Shown here piece after piece: positions 49,828 to 59,134 of a stretch of DNA of 64,000 bases (position 1 is the first letter of the stretch; every line of letters starts with the position of its first letter). The notes below the pieces were generated by a model. The model made no database searches. It saw only the letters and a list, made by a program, of their open reading frames with translations, and had not been told where the DNA came from. The translations under genes were made by a program, and so were the position numbers. The DNA is from Aquincola tertiaricarbonis. GTDB lineage: Bacteria; Pseudomonadota; Gammaproteobacteria; Burkholderiales; Burkholderiaceae_C. The stretch lies in NCBI RefSeq assembly GCF_000969605.1, contig NZ_JZUE01000003.1, positions 124,001 to 188,000 of the forward strand, read 5' to 3'.

Positions 49828-51263
49828 GCTGCAACTTCTTCTGGCACGACTACGAGACCTTCGGCATCTCGCCGCGGCGGGACCGGCCTTCGCAGTTCGC
49901 CGGCATCCGCACCGACGATGCGCTCAACGAGATCGACGACCCGGTGATGCTGTACTGCCAGCCGGCGCCCGACTACCTGCCCAGCCCCGAGAGCTGCCTG
50001 CTCACCGGCATCCTGCCGCAGACCTGCCTGGAGCGCGGCATCCCCGAGCATGCCTTCGCCGACGCCATCGAGCAGCAGCTCGCCCGGCCCGACACCATCG
50101 GCGTGGGCTACAACTCCATCCGCTTCGACGACGAGGTGACGCGCCACCTGTTCTGGCGCAACCTGATCGACCCTTACGGCCGCGAGTGGCAGAACGGCTG
50201 CGGCCGTTGGGACCTGCTGGACGTGGTGCGCACCTGCTGGAGCCTGCGGCCCGAGGGCCTCGAATGGCCGCTGCACCCGGATGGCCGCGCCTCCTTCAAG
50301 CTGGAGCACCTGACCGCCGCCAACGGCCTGGCGCACGAGGCCGCGCACGACGCGCTGAGCGACGTGCGCGCCACCATCGCGCTGGCCCGGCTGATCCGCG
50401 AGAAGCAGCCGCGCCTGTGGGACTTCTGCCTCAAGCTGCGCAAGAAGGACGCGGTGATCGCCGAGATGGAAAGCGCGCAGCGCCAGGGCCGGCCCTTCCT
50501 GCACCTGAGCGGCATGTACGGCCCCGAGCGCGGCTGCATGGCGCTGGTGTGGCCGCTGGCGCCGCATCCGAAGAACAAGAACGAGGTCATCGTGTGGGAC
50601 CTCGCGCAGGACCCGCAGCCGCTGTTCTCGCTGGACGCAGCCACCATCCGCGAGCGCATGTTCAGCCGCGCCGAGGTGCTGCCCGAAGGTGTCGAGCGGC
50701 TGCCGATCAAGACCATCCACCTGAACAAGTCGCCGGTGGTCATCGGCAACCTGAAGACGCTGACGCCCGCCGTGATCCAGCGCTGGGGCGTGGACGTGGA
50801 CCAGGCCCTGCGCCACGGCGACACGGCCGCCCGCGGCCTGGCCAGCGTGGCCGGCCTGTGGGCCGAGGTGTTCGACCGCGCGCCGCCGGCCGAGGCGCCC
50901 GACGTGGACGAAGACCTCTACGGCGGCTTCGTCGGCAACGAAGACCGGCGCACGCTGCAGCGCCTGCGCGCGCTGTCGCCCGACGCGATGGCCGCGAAGC
51001 GCCCGGCCTTTGCCGACGAGCGGCTGGAGGAGCTGTTCTTCCGCTTCCGCGCCCGCAACTTCCCCCACACGCTGGACGCCGAGGAGCAGGCCCGCTGGGA
51101 AGCGCACCGCGTGGCCCGGCTGCACGAAGGCGCCGGCGGCGCGCTCACCGTCTCGGCCTTCCTGGAGCAGATCGACACGCTGGGCGAGAACGCCGACGAA
51201 CGCGGCCAGGACATCCTGGGTGCGCTGTACGACTACGCGGAGCAGATCGCGCCGGAGCTGTGA
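49824..51263 (+). CDS. sbcB: exodeoxyribonuclease I
   Basis: SbcB (XonA, ExoI) digests single-stranded DNA 3' to 5' in mismatch repair and recombination. The 479-residue product has the DEDDh active site: D and E in FFWHDYETFGISP, D in YNSIRFDDEVTRHLFWRN, and HDALSDVRATIALA with the H-D pair. The SH3-like and C-terminal helical domains follow. The length is that of the E. coli enzyme (475). It ends a ligase-amidase-exonuclease run and is followed by a strong terminator. Confidence 0.95.
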   Translation: MSCNFFWHDYETFGISPRRDRPSQFAGIRTDDALNEIDDPVMLYCQPAPDYLPSPESCLLTGILPQTCLERGIPEHAFADAIEQQLARPDTIGVGYNSIRFDDEVTRHLFWRNLIDPYGREWQNGCGRWDLLDVVRTCWSLRPEGLEWPLHPDGRASFKLEHLTAANGLAHEAAHDALSDVRATIALARLIREKQPRLWDFCLKLRKKDAVIAEMESAQRQGRPFLHLSGMYGPERGCMALVWPLAPHPKNKNEVIVWDLAQDPQPLFSLDAATIRERMFSRAEVLPEGVERLPIKTIHLNKSPVVIGNLKTLTPAVIQRWGVDVDQALRHGDTAARGLASVAGLWAEVFDRAPPAEAPDVDEDLYGGFVGNEDRRTLQRLRALSPDAMAAKRPAFADERLEELFFRFRARNFPHTLDAEEQARWEAHRVARLHEGAGGALTVSAFLEQIDTLGENADERGQDILGALYDYAEQIAPEL

Positions 51264-51280
51264 AAGCCCTTCGCCCATAA

Positions 51281-51311
51281 AAAAACGGCCCGCACAGTGC
51301 GGGCCGTTTTT
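51281..51311. terminator. bidirectional terminator between sbcB and acnB
   Basis: A near-perfect GC-rich palindrome (51281-51295 with 51297-51311) is flanked by A5 on one side and T5 on the other. It lies between the converging ends of sbcB (stop 51263) and acnB (stop 51327), so it can stop transcription from both sides. Confidence 0.95.
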
Positions 51312-51326
51312 ATGGAGCGCCGGTGG

Positions 51327-53918
51327 TCAGACCGTCACGCCCTTGGCGGTGTCCGCGTACTCCTCGATCTGGTCGAAGTTGAGGTAGCGGTACACGCTGG
51401 ACGAGTCGCTGTTGATGATGCCCATCGCCTCGTGGTACTCGGCCACCGTCGGGATGCGGCCCAGCTTGGAGGCGATCGCGGCCATCTCGGCGGAGGCCAG
51501 GAACACGTTGGTGTTCTTGCCCAGGCGGTTCGGGAAGTTGCGGGTGCTGGTGCTGACGACGGTGGCGCCCTCACGCACCTGCGCCTGGTTGCCCATGCAC
51601 AGGCTGCAGCCCGGCATCTCGGTGCGTGCACCGGCGGTGCCGAAGCTGGCGTAGTGGCCTTCCTTGATCAGCTCGTCCTGGTCCATCTTGGTGGGCGGGG
51701 CCACCCACAGCTTGACCGGGATGTCGCGCTGGCCGCCCAGCAGCTTGGCCGCCGCGCGGAAGTGGCCGATGTTGGTCATGCACGAGCCGATGAAGGCTTC
51801 GTCGATCTTGGTGCCAGCCACCTCGGACATGAACTTGGCGTCGTCCGGGTCGTTCGGGCAGCAGACGATCGGCTCCTTGATGTCGGCCAGGTCGATCTCG
51901 ATCACGGCCGCGTACTCGGCGTCCTTGTCGGCTTCCAGCAGCTGCGGGTCGGCCAGCCAGGCTTCCACGTTCTTGATGCGGCGCTCCAGCGTGCGCTTGT
52001 CCTCGTAGCCGTTGGCGATCATGTTCTTCATCAGCACGACGTTGCTGGTGAGGTACTCCTTGATCGGCTCGGGGTTGAGCTTGATGGTGCAGCCGGCGGC
52101 CGAGCGCTCGGCCGAGGCATCGCTCAGCTCGAAGGCCTGTTCCACCTTCAAGTCGGGCAGGCCCTCGATCTCGAGGATGCGGCCCGAGAACACGTTCTTC
52201 TTGCCCTGCTTGGCCACCGTCAGCAGCCCGGCCTTGATGGCGTACAGCGGGATGGCATGCACCAGGTCGCGCAGCGTCACGCCCGGCTGCATCTGGCCCT
52301 TGAAGCGCACCAGCACCGATTCGGGCATGTCCAGCGGCATCACGCCGGTGGCCGCGCCGAAAGCCACCAGGCCCGAGCCGGCCGGGAAGCTGATGCCGAT
52401 CGGGAAGCGGGTGTGGCTGTCGCCGCCGGTGCCCACGGTGTCGGGCAGCAGCAGGCGGTTCAGCCAGCTGTGGATCACGCCGTCGCCCGGGCGCAGGGCG
52501 ACGCCGCCACGGTTGCTGATGAAGGCTGGCAGCTCGCGGTGGGTCTTGACGTCCACCGGCTTCGGGTAGGCCGCGGTGTGGCAGAAGCTCTGCATCACCA
52601 GGTCGGCCGAGAAGCCCAGGCAGGCCAGGTCCTTCAGCTCGTCGCGGGTCATCGGGCCGGTGGTGTCCTGGCTGCCCACCGTGGTCATCTTCGGCTCGCA
52701 GTAGGTGCCGGGGCGCACGCCCTGGCCTTCCGGCAGGCCGACCGCGCGGCCCACCATCTTCTGCGCCAGCGTGAAGCCGGCATTGGTAGCCACCGGCGCC
52801 TGCGGCAGGCGGAAGGTGGTGGAGGCGGGCAGGCCCAGGAACTCGCGGGCCTTGCCGGTCAGGCTGCGGCCGATGATCAGGTTGATGCGGCCGCCGGCAC
52901 GCACCTCGTCGAACAGCACGTCGCTCTTGAGCTTGAATTCGCCCACCGTCTCGCCGTTGCGCACCAGCTTGCCGTCGTAGGGCATCACGTCGACGACGTC
53001 GCCCATCTCGAGCTTGCTCACGTCCACCTCGATCGGCAGCGAGCCCGAGTCTTCCTGCGTGTTGAAGAAGATCGGCGCGATCTTGCCGCCCAGCGTCACG
53101 CCGCCGAAGCGCTTGTTCGGCACGAACGGGATGTCCTGGCCGGTGGCCCAGATCACGCTGTTGGTGGCGCTCTTGCGGCTGGAGCCGGTGCCCACCACGT
53201 CGCCGACGTAGGCCACAAGGTGGCCCTTCTTCTTCAGGTCCTCGATGAACTGCATCGGGCCGCGCTTGCCGTCTTCCTCGGGCTTGAACGCCGCGCCTTC
53301 GCGGGTGTTCTTGAGCATGGCCAGGTAGTGCAGCGGGATGTCGGGGCGGCTCCAGGCATCGGGCGCCGGCGACAGGTCGTCGGTGTTGGTCTCGCCCGGC
53401 ACCTTGAACACGCTGACGGTGATGGTCTTGGGCACCTCAGGGCGCGAGGTGAACCACTCGGCATCGGCCCAGCTCTGGATCACTTCCTTCGCCTTGGCGT
53501 TGCCGGCCTTGGCCTTCTCCGTCACGTCGTGGAAGAAGTCGAACATCAGCAGCGTCTTCTTCAGGCCTTCGGCCGCGACCGAGGCCACCTCGGCGTCGTC
53601 CAGCAGGTCAATCAGCGGCTTGACGTTGTAGCCGCCCACCATGGTGCCCAGCAGCTCGGTGGCCTTGGCCTTTGAGACCAGCGGCACCGCGATGTCGCCG
53701 TGCGCCACGGCGGCCAGGAAGCTGGCCTTGACCTTGGCCGCATCGTCCACGCCCGGAGGCACGCGGTGCGTCAGCAGGTCCAGCAGGAACGCGTCTTCGC
53801 CGGCGGGCGGGTTCTTGATCAGCTCGATCAGGTCGGCGACCTGCTTGGCATCGAGCGGCAGAGGCGGAATGCCGAGCGCGGCGCGTTCGGCGGCATGTTG
53901 GCGGTAGGCTTGCAGCAT
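51327..53918 (-). CDS. acnB: aconitate hydratase B
   Basis: AcnB is the main growth-phase TCA-cycle aconitase. The 863-residue product matches E. coli AcnB (865). The N-terminal HEAT-like domain ([25 protein letters not shown]) is followed by the cluster-binding Cys in SCMTNIGHF and in [15 protein letters not shown] 53918 has GGAGCC about 8 bases upstream; an earlier ATG at 53933 would add five residues. It heads the minus-strand half of the TCA cluster, with the vapBC pair just upstream. Confidence 0.97.
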   Translation of the reverse strand: MLQAYRQHAAERAALGIPPLPLDAKQVADLIELIKNPPAGEDAFLLDLLTHRVPPGVDDAAKVKASFLAAVAHGDIAVPLVSKAKATELLGTMVGGYNVKPLIDLLDDAEVASVAAEGLKKTLLMFDFFHDVTEKAKAGNAKAKEVIQSWADAEWFTSRPEVPKTITVSVFKVPGETNTDDLSPAPDAWSRPDIPLHYLAMLKNTREGAAFKPEEDGKRGPMQFIEDLKKKGHLVAYVGDVVGTGSSRKSATNSVIWATGQDIPFVPNKRFGGVTLGGKIAPIFFNTQEDSGSLPIEVDVSKLEMGDVVDVMPYDGKLVRNGETVGEFKLKSDVLFDEVRAGGRINLIIGRSLTGKAREFLGLPASTTFRLPQAPVATNAGFTLAQKMVGRAVGLPEGQGVRPGTYCEPKMTTVGSQDTTGPMTRDELKDLACLGFSADLVMQSFCHTAAYPKPVDVKTHRELPAFISNRGGVALRPGDGVIHSWLNRLLLPDTVGTGGDSHTRFPIGISFPAGSGLVAFGAATGVMPLDMPESVLVRFKGQMQPGVTLRDLVHAIPLYAIKAGLLTVAKQGKKNVFSGRILEIEGLPDLKVEQAFELSDASAERSAAGCTIKLNPEPIKEYLTSNVVLMKNMIANGYEDKRTLERRIKNVEAWLADPQLLEADKDAEYAAVIEIDLADIKEPIVCCPNDPDDAKFMSEVAGTKIDEAFIGSCMTNIGHFRAAAKLLGGQRDIPVKLWVAPPTKMDQDELIKEGHYASFGTAGARTEMPGCSLCMGNQAQVREGATVVSTSTRNFPNRLGKNTNVFLASAEMAAIASKLGRIPTVAEYHEAMGIINSDSSSVYRYLNFDQIEEYADTAKGVTV

Positions 53919-53963
53919 GTGGTCAGGCTCCATGGGGGCGTGCGGATCGGTTCACTGCAGGGC

Positions 53964-54368
53964 TCAGGCCTTGGGCACGATGAGCTTGAGACCCTTGAAA
54001 TACTCGCGGAAGAAGCCGTCGTCGCGGGTGATCAGGCCATTGCATTGAAGCAAGGCATGGGCCCCGATGAGGAAGTCGGCTACGACGCGCTCTCGCTTGC
54101 CGCCGCGGGCGCGGAAGCGGCGGTTCATGTGGCCGGCGCGCATGGCGGCCTGCTCAGTGCCGGGCAGGTGGCGTATGCCCAGCGTGGCCAGCGTGTCCAT
54201 CAGGCTGACTGAGGTGTCGAGCATGGCCTGCACCTCGGCCACCACGGCGTCGGAGACCACCACGTCGTCGGCGGCCAGCGCCTCGGCTACGCAGGCCTCG
54301 GACGCATCGGCATAACGTTCGTCGCCGATCAGCACGTCGATCAGCACCGAGGAGTCGATGGCGATCAT
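53964..54368 (-). CDS. vapC: VapC-type PIN-domain toxin
   Basis: VapC toxins are Mg-dependent RNases that cut tRNA or rRNA. The 134-residue protein has the PIN acidic residues: D5 in MIAIDSSVLID, E in AVVAEVQAM, D in ADFLIGAHAL and D in ITRDDGFF. Its start overlaps the antitoxin stop by 4 bases, so VapC is made only with VapB. The pair sits 46 bases upstream of acnB, on the same strand. Confidence 0.93.
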   Translation of the reverse strand: MIAIDSSVLIDVLIGDERYADASEACVAEALAADDVVVSDAVVAEVQAMLDTSVSLMDTLATLGIRHLPGTEQAAMRAGHMNRRFRARGGKRERVVADFLIGAHALLQCNGLITRDDGFFREYFKGLKLIVPKA

Positions 54369-54613
54369 TGGTCGGCCGGATCGCCCGGCGCGCGGCCGCG
54401 GATGGCGCGCAATGCGTCGTCGGTGGAGGCCAGGCCGTCCACCAGCTTGAACTTGCCGCGCACCTTGCGCAGCGCCTCGCTCACGTCCTTGCGCAGCACG
54501 ATGCGCCCGCCGTCGAGTTCGACCTTGAGCACGCTGCCCTTGACCAGGCCGAGTGCATCACGCACCGCCTTGGGGAGGGTGATCTGTCCGCGTTCGGCGA
54601 CGGTGGCTTCCAT
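54365..54613 (-). CDS. vapB: AbrB/SpoVT-type VapB antitoxin
   Basis: The 82-residue product has an N-terminal swapped-hairpin AbrB DNA-binding domain, MEATVAERGQITLPKAVRDALGLVKGSVLKVEL, and a C-terminal toxin-binding stretch with ALRKVRGKFKLVDGLAS. The start at 54613 is 18 bases downstream of a perfect 11-bp inverted repeat, where the VapBC complex probably represses its own promoter. It overlaps vapC by 4 bases. Confidence 0.92.
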   Translation of the reverse strand: MEATVAERGQITLPKAVRDALGLVKGSVLKVELDGGRIVLRKDVSEALRKVRGKFKLVDGLASTDDALRAIRGRAPGDPADQ

Positions 54614-54630
54614 GGCGGCTGTGTGTGAAA

Positions 54631-54663
54631 GGTTCGGTATGCATGAATTCTACATACCGAACC
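54631..54663. promoter_or_regulatory. vapBC operator, perfect 11-bp inverted repeat
   Basis: GGTTCGGTATG (54631-54641) and CATACCGAACC (54653-54663) match perfectly around an 11-base AT-rich spacer. The spacing centres the arms about two helical turns apart, as for paired AbrB-type dimers. A TAGAAT reading on the minus strand within it could be the vapB -10 element. Confidence 0.85.
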
Positions 54664-54715
54664 ATTCCGACGGAAGCGTACGGTTACGCGCGCTCTGACA
54701 GCGCACGGTGGCCGC

Positions 54716-55393
54716 TCAGCGCGGTGAGGCGGCCGAGGCCGCGTTGGCCGCAGCGCTCGCGGCACGTGCGGCCGTGTCTGCTGCGGAGGCCGCGGCCGCA
54801 GCGGCTTCGGCCGCGCTGGCGGCCGTTTGCGCCGCCACCGCGGCGGCCTTGGCCGGGTCGATGCCCAGGCTGGAGGCAGGCGGGTTGGCCTGCATCGCCA
54901 GGCGGGCGTCGCGCTGTCGCTCGTGCAGGCATTCATCGACCATGCGCTGGCCGGCCTTGACGTCCATCAGCATCGATTTGTTGGCGATCTGGATCATCAG
55001 CGCACGGCCCTTGACGTCTTCCAGGCGCAGCGCGCCGGTGCTGGAGAGCACGGGCTTCATCACGTAGACCTGCTTCTTGAAGTCGACGTCCACGTAGCCG
55101 GCGGTCTTCGGGTTCATCGCGATCGACAGCGTCTGGTCGAACTCGCAGGCATAGGTGCCGAAGTAGGTCTGCTCGGCGGCGGCGATCTGCTCGGCCGACG
55201 GCTCGGGCAGCGGGGCTTCCACCGGCGCAGGCGGCGGCACCGCCTTCTTGGCCACCGGGCGCTTGGCAGCGGGCTTGGCGGCCGGCTTGGCGGCGGTGGG
55301 CTTGGCCGGCTTGGCGGGCGTCTGGGCGAAGGCGGGGGCCACCAGCGCGGCGCAGATCAGCGGGGCGGCCAGCTGGGAAAAACGAAAGGTCAT
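54716..55393 (-). CDS. secreted MliC-like protein with an Ala-rich tail
   Basis: The 225-residue product has a signal peptide (LAAPLICAALVAPAFAQ), a Lys/Pro/Ala-rich linker (about 25-55) and a beta-rich core (YACEFDQTLSIAMN to VDECLHE, about 80-165) that resembles MliC/PliC lysozyme inhibitors, with a Cys at each end. The last 45 residues are almost all Ala with Ser and Glu. MliC proteins protect the cell wall from lysozyme. The match is by pattern only, so the lysozyme link is uncertain. ATG 55393 follows GGAGAT. Confidence 0.7.
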   Translation of the reverse strand: MTFRFSQLAAPLICAALVAPAFAQTPAKPAKPTAAKPAAKPAAKRPVAKKAVPPPAPVEAPLPEPSAEQIAAAEQTYFGTYACEFDQTLSIAMNPKTAGYVDVDFKKQVYVMKPVLSSTGALRLEDVKGRALMIQIANKSMLMDVKAGQRMVDECLHERQRDARLAMQANPPASSLGIDPAKAAAVAAQTAASAAEAAAAAASAADTAARAASAAANAASAASPR

Positions 55394-55462
55394 CAAGGAT
55401 CTCCGGGGGAATACAGCACGACGTGCTTCATTGTCGCGCCGGCTGCACGGGGCAGCGTGAAG

Positions 55463-56044
55463 TCATGTTGCGCAGCGCAGCCGGAAGAGCCGGTGCGGCC
55501 GCAAGGGGTGGCCGGCCTCGACCAGCGGATGGTCGAAGTCGTCGGCGGTGGTGTGGTGCATGCCCAGTCGCTGCATCACAGCCTGGGAGGGCAGGTTGTC
55601 CGCGGCGGTGTAGGCCGTCACCTCGTCCAGGCCCAGGTGCTCGAAGGCAAAGCGCACGGCCGCCCGCGCGGCTTCCGTGGCCAGGCCACGGCCCCAGGCC
55701 TCGGGCGCGAGCCGCCAGCCCAGTTCCACCGTCGGCACGAACGGCGCGTCGATGGTCGTGACGTGCAGGCCCACCGTGCCCGCGAACGGCAGGCTGCCGG
55801 GCAGCTCCAGCGCCCACATGCCCCAGCCGCGCTGGGCGATGGCGCCGCGGATGCGCTGCGCTTCCTGGGTCGCCTGCTCGAAGGTGAGCGTGGATGGGAA
55901 GTAGCGGCGCACGCGGGCGTCGGCATTCAGGGCGCACCAGGCAGGCAGGTCGCTGTCCTTCCACTGCCGCAGCAGCGTGCGCGCAGTGCGCAGCTCCAGC
56001 GGCGCAGGCCAGGTCTTCAGCACCAGCAGGCGGTCGTCGGCCAT
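55463..56044 (-). CDS. GNAT-family N-acetyltransferase (RimJ-like)
   Basis: The 193-residue product has the GNAT core: LRTARTLLRQWKDSDLPAWCALNAD at the start, the acetyl-CoA-binding loop RLAPEAWGRGLATEAARAAV, and NLPSQAVMQRLGMHH. The WGRGLATEA motif is typical of RimJ/RimL-type acetyltransferases acting on amino groups. It overlaps nothing; the CitE-like gene precedes it on the same strand by 17 bases. The substrate is unknown. Confidence 0.88.
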   Translation of the reverse strand: MADDRLLVLKTWPAPLELRTARTLLRQWKDSDLPAWCALNADARVRRYFPSTLTFEQATQEAQRIRGAIAQRGWGMWALELPGSLPFAGTVGLHVTTIDAPFVPTVELGWRLAPEAWGRGLATEAARAAVRFAFEHLGLDEVTAYTAADNLPSQAVMQRLGMHHTTADDFDHPLVEAGHPLRPHRLFRLRCAT

Positions 56045-56061
56045 GCGCGGGTGGGCGGGCT

Positions 56062-57066
56062 TCAGTCGAAGAAGGCGGCGCGGATCTCGGCCGGCAGCTG
56101 CGGGTCGCCGGCATACGAGGTGCGGTGCGCACGCTCCAGCACGTGCCAGAAATAGCGGAAGCTGGCGCGGTCGTGGAGGGTGTCGTTGTGGCGGATGGGC
56201 GCCCAGTCGGCGGCCTGCGCCGCCAGGATGATGTCGATGGCCAAGTCCACTTCGGCGGTGCTGGGCGTGAAGGCGTCGACGATGGGCTCGATCTGCGCCG
56301 GGTGGATGCTCCACATGCGGGTGTAGCCAAACTGCCGGCAGGCCTTGGTGGCCGCTTCCTGCAGCGCGGCCGGGTGCTTGAACTCGGTCACCACGCAGTG
56401 CGAAGGCGTCTTGCCGTGCGCGTGGCAGGCTGCGGCGATCTCCAGCTTGGCGCGCACCACCAGCGGATGCTCGAACTGGCCCTTGACGCTCATGCCGCTG
56501 GCCGGGATGGCGCCGCGATGGGCTGAGACGAAGTCCATCAGCCCGAACGACAGCGACTGGATGCGCGGATGCGCCGCCAGCTCGAACACCTCGCGCAGCG
56601 CGCCGTGGGTTTCCACCAGTGCATGCACCGGGATGCGCCGCTGCAGGCCGGCGGCGTCGCAGGCGGCGTCGATGGCGTCGATGCCGCGCTGCAACTCGGC
56701 CAGGCCGCGCACCTTGGGCAGCATGAGGTAGGCCAGCCGGGCACCGGCGCGGCGCACGATGGTGTCGGTGACGTCGCCGAAGGCCGCGTGGTCCACCGTG
56801 ACCAGCCGCGCGCCGACGCGGTCGAAGCGGTTGGCGGGTGAATCGGCCATCTCGCCGATCAGCGCCGCATGCTCGCGCTCGCCGCCCACCGGCGCGCCGT
56901 CCTCGCAATCGAGCGTGACGTCGAACACCGGGCCCATGCGGCCCTGCAGCTCGAGGCTCTTGCGCATGCGCTCCTCGACGCCGGAGTAGTGGTCGCACAC
57001 CGGCAGCGCGTCCACCGCCTCGCCGGCTTCGAACAGCGCCTCGCGCGGATGAACCTTGTCAGTCAT
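56062..57066 (-). CDS. HpcH/HpaI-family CoA-ester lyase (CitE-like)
   Basis: The 334-residue product has the TIM-barrel fold of the malyl-CoA/citryl-CoA lyase family, with metal-binding acidic residues in DVTLDCEDGAPVGGERE and the VETHGALREVFELAAHPRIQSLSFGLMD block. A malyl-CoA lyase or thioesterase activity, or another (3S)-hydroxyacyl-CoA lyase, fits its neighbour mdh, which makes and uses malate. Separate citrate lyase subunits are absent. It lies downstream of an intrinsic terminator that follows mdh. Confidence 0.88.
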   Translation of the reverse strand: MTDKVHPREALFEAGEAVDALPVCDHYSGVEERMRKSLELQGRMGPVFDVTLDCEDGAPVGGEREHAALIGEMADSPANRFDRVGARLVTVDHAAFGDVTDTIVRRAGARLAYLMLPKVRGLAELQRGIDAIDAACDAAGLQRRIPVHALVETHGALREVFELAAHPRIQSLSFGLMDFVSAHRGAIPASGMSVKGQFEHPLVVRAKLEIAAACHAHGKTPSHCVVTEFKHPAALQEAATKACRQFGYTRMWSIHPAQIEPIVDAFTPSTAEVDLAIDIILAAQAADWAPIRHNDTLHDRASFRYFWHVLERAHRTSYAGDPQLPAEIRAAFFD

Positions 57067-57087
57067 GGAAGGGAGTCTCCAAACAAC

Positions 57088-57111
57088 AAGGCCGGCACAT
57101 CGGCCGGCCTT
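57088..57111 (-). terminator. intrinsic terminator after mdh
   Basis: Read on the minus strand, a 9-bp stem (57103-57111 with 57088-57096) with a 6-base loop is followed by a T-rich stretch. It lies 12 bases past the mdh stop and 22 bases before the start of the lyase gene, so mdh and the lyase may be uncoupled in part. Confidence 0.8.
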
Positions 57112-57122
57112 TCAGGGGCGCT

Positions 57123-58109
57123 TTACAGCAGGTGCTTGACGCCGTCCTGCTCTTCCATCAGCTCCTTGAGCGTGAAGTCGATGCGCTCCTGCGAGAAGGC
57201 GTCGATGTCCAGGCCTTCGACGATCTTGTACTCGCCGTTCTCGGTGGTGACGGGGTAGCCGAAGATCACGTCCTTCGGGATGCCGTATTCACCGTTGCTG
57301 GGCACGCCCATCGTCACCCACTTGCCGTTGGTGCCCAGGGCCCAGTCGCGCATGTGGTCGATGGCGGCGTTGGCGGCGGAGGCGGCCGACGACAGGCCGC
57401 GCGCGGCGATGATGGCCGCGCCGCGCTTGCCCACCGTGGGCAGGAACACGTCCTTGTTCCACACGTCGTCGTTGATCAGCTGCTTGACCGACTCGCCGCC
57501 GATGGTGGCGAAGCGGTAGTCGGCGTACATGGTGGGCGAGTGGTTGCCCCACACGGCCAGCTTCTCGATGGCGTCCACCGGCTTGCCGGTCTTGGCGGCG
57601 ATCTGCGAGGCGGCGCGGTTGTGGTCCAGGCGCAGCATGGCGGTGAAGTTCTTGGCCGGCAGGTCGGGCGCCGACTTCATCGCGATGTAGGCGTTGGTGT
57701 TGGCCGGGTTGCCCACCACCAGCACCTTGACGTTGCGCGAGGCCACCTTGTTCAGCGCCTTGCCCTGCGCAGTGAAGATCTGCGCGTTGGCCGACAGCAG
57801 GTCCTTGCGCTCCATGCCGGGGCCGCGCGGGCGGGCGCCCACCAGCAGGGCGTAGTCGGCGTCCTTGAAGGCCACTTCCGGGTCGCCGGTGGCGACGATG
57901 CCGGCCACGAGCGGGAAGGCGCAGTCGTCCAGTTCCATGATCACGCCCTTCAGCGCGTTCTGGGCCTTCTCGTCAGGGATCTCCAGCAACTGCAGGATGA
58001 CCGGCTGGTCCTTGCCGAGCATTTCGCCCGAGGCGATGCGGAACAGCAGTGCATAACCGATTTGGCCGGCGGCACCGGTGACGGCGACGCGAACGGGCGA
58101 CTTGCTCAT
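57123..58109 (-). CDS. mdh: malate dehydrogenase
   Basis: Mdh oxidises malate to oxaloacetate with NAD in the TCA cycle. The 328-residue product has the NAD fold [24 protein letters not shown], the substrate Arg loop ([15 protein letters not shown]), and the catalytic His in [11 protein letters not shown]. It is the form found in Burkholderiales (about 327 residues). ATG 58109 follows AGGAG. It diverges from the GntR gene, and the 150-base gap holds a perfect palindrome. Confidence 0.97.
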   Translation of the reverse strand: MSKSPVRVAVTGAAGQIGYALLFRIASGEMLGKDQPVILQLLEIPDEKAQNALKGVIMELDDCAFPLVAGIVATGDPEVAFKDADYALLVGARPRGPGMERKDLLSANAQIFTAQGKALNKVASRNVKVLVVGNPANTNAYIAMKSAPDLPAKNFTAMLRLDHNRAASQIAAKTGKPVDAIEKLAVWGNHSPTMYADYRFATIGGESVKQLINDDVWNKDVFLPTVGKRGAAIIAARGLSSAASAANAAIDHMRDWALGTNGKWVTMGVPSNGEYGIPKDVIFGYPVTTENGEYKIVEGLDIDAFSQERIDFTLKELMEEQDGVKHLL

Positions 58110-58217
58110 GAAGAACTCCTGATGGGGATGAGGATGAGGAGGAAGGGGGCGCGGAGGTCCGACTAGCCCGCCAGTTTAGCCCCCGTCAGGGCGATTGACG
58201 AACCGGTCGCAGATCTT

Positions 58218-58235
58218 ATGTCTTATGTAAGACAT
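58218..58235. promoter_or_regulatory. 18-bp perfect palindrome, putative GntR operator
   Basis: ATGTCTTATGTAAGACAT is a palindrome with 8-bp arms and a 2-base centre, 23 bases upstream of the GntR gene. An extra direct half-site, TCTTATG, abuts it at 58214-58220. It lies 109 bases upstream of mdh. It is the kind of site expected for a HutC-type GntR dimer. Confidence 0.75.
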
Positions 58236-58258
58236 CGCTTTTGTGATGCAATGGCGGC

Positions 58259-59026
58259 ATGATTTCCGCGTTGCCATCGCCCGAGCCGGCCGGCGCATCC
58301 ACCGCCGTGGCACCGTCGTTCAGCCCGCTGTACCAGCAGATCAAGTCGCTGATCACCCGCAGCCTGCAGGGCGGCGAGTGGAAGCCGGGCGAACCCATCC
58401 CCAGCGAGACCGAGCTGGCCGCCCGCTACAAGGTGAGCCAGGGCACGGTGCGCAAGGCCATCGACGAGCTGGCCACCGAGAACCTGCTGGTGCGCCGCCA
58501 GGGCAAGGGCACCTTCGTGGCCACCCACGCCGAGGAGAAGGTGCAGTTCCGCTTTCTGCGGCTGATTCCCGACGAGGGCGACGCCGGCAACATGCCGCGC
58601 CGCTTCCTGGACTGCCGCCGCCTGCGCGCGCCGGCCGACGTGGCCAAGGCGCTGGAGCTCAAGAGCGGCGAGGCCGTGGTGCAGGTGCGCCGGCTGCTGT
58701 ACTTCCGCGAGCGGCCAGTGGTGCTGGACGACATTTGGCTGGTCGGCGCGCAGTTCAAGGGCCTGACGGCCGAGCGGCTGTCGGAGCTGCGCGCGCCGCT
58801 GTACCGCCTTTTCGAAAGCGAATTCGGCGTGCGCATGATCCGCGCCGAGGAAAAGATCCGCGCGGTGGCGGCCAGCGGCGCCTCGGCGCAGTTGCTCGAG
58901 GTGGCCGAGGGCACGCCGCTGCTGTCGGTGGAGCGGCTGTCCTACACCTACGGCGGCAAACCCGTGGAATGGCGCCGCGGCCTCTACGACACCAGCGCCC
59001 ACTTCTATCGCAACGAACTCAGTTGA
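58259..59026 (+). CDS. GntR-family (HutC/UTRA) transcription regulator
   Basis: The 255-residue product has a winged HTH at about 25-90 (SPLYQQIKSLITRSLQGGEWKPGEPIPSETELAARYKVSQGTVRKAIDELATENLLVRRQGKGTFV) and a UTRA effector domain at about 105-245. It sits between mdh and sdhCDAB, with a perfect palindrome just upstream. I infer autoregulation and control of the TCA genes around it. The effector may be a TCA-related metabolite, but this cannot be read from the sequence. Confidence 0.92.
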   Translation: MISALPSPEPAGASTAVAPSFSPLYQQIKSLITRSLQGGEWKPGEPIPSETELAARYKVSQGTVRKAIDELATENLLVRRQGKGTFVATHAEEKVQFRFLRLIPDEGDAGNMPRRFLDCRRLRAPADVAKALELKSGEAVVQVRRLLYFRERPVVLDDIWLVGAQFKGLTAERLSELRAPLYRLFESEFGVRMIRAEEKIRAVAASGASAQLLEVAEGTPLLSVERLSYTYGGKPVEWRRGLYDTSAHFYRNELS

Positions 59027-59134
59027 GCAGTCGGGCGTGTGGCGAACCACAGGCCCCGTGTGCTGCGTTGCAATAAACTCGTGCGGTTTCACTGCGATTA
59101 CAAACTCCCCTTCCCAGCCGGTCCAAGGATGCAT

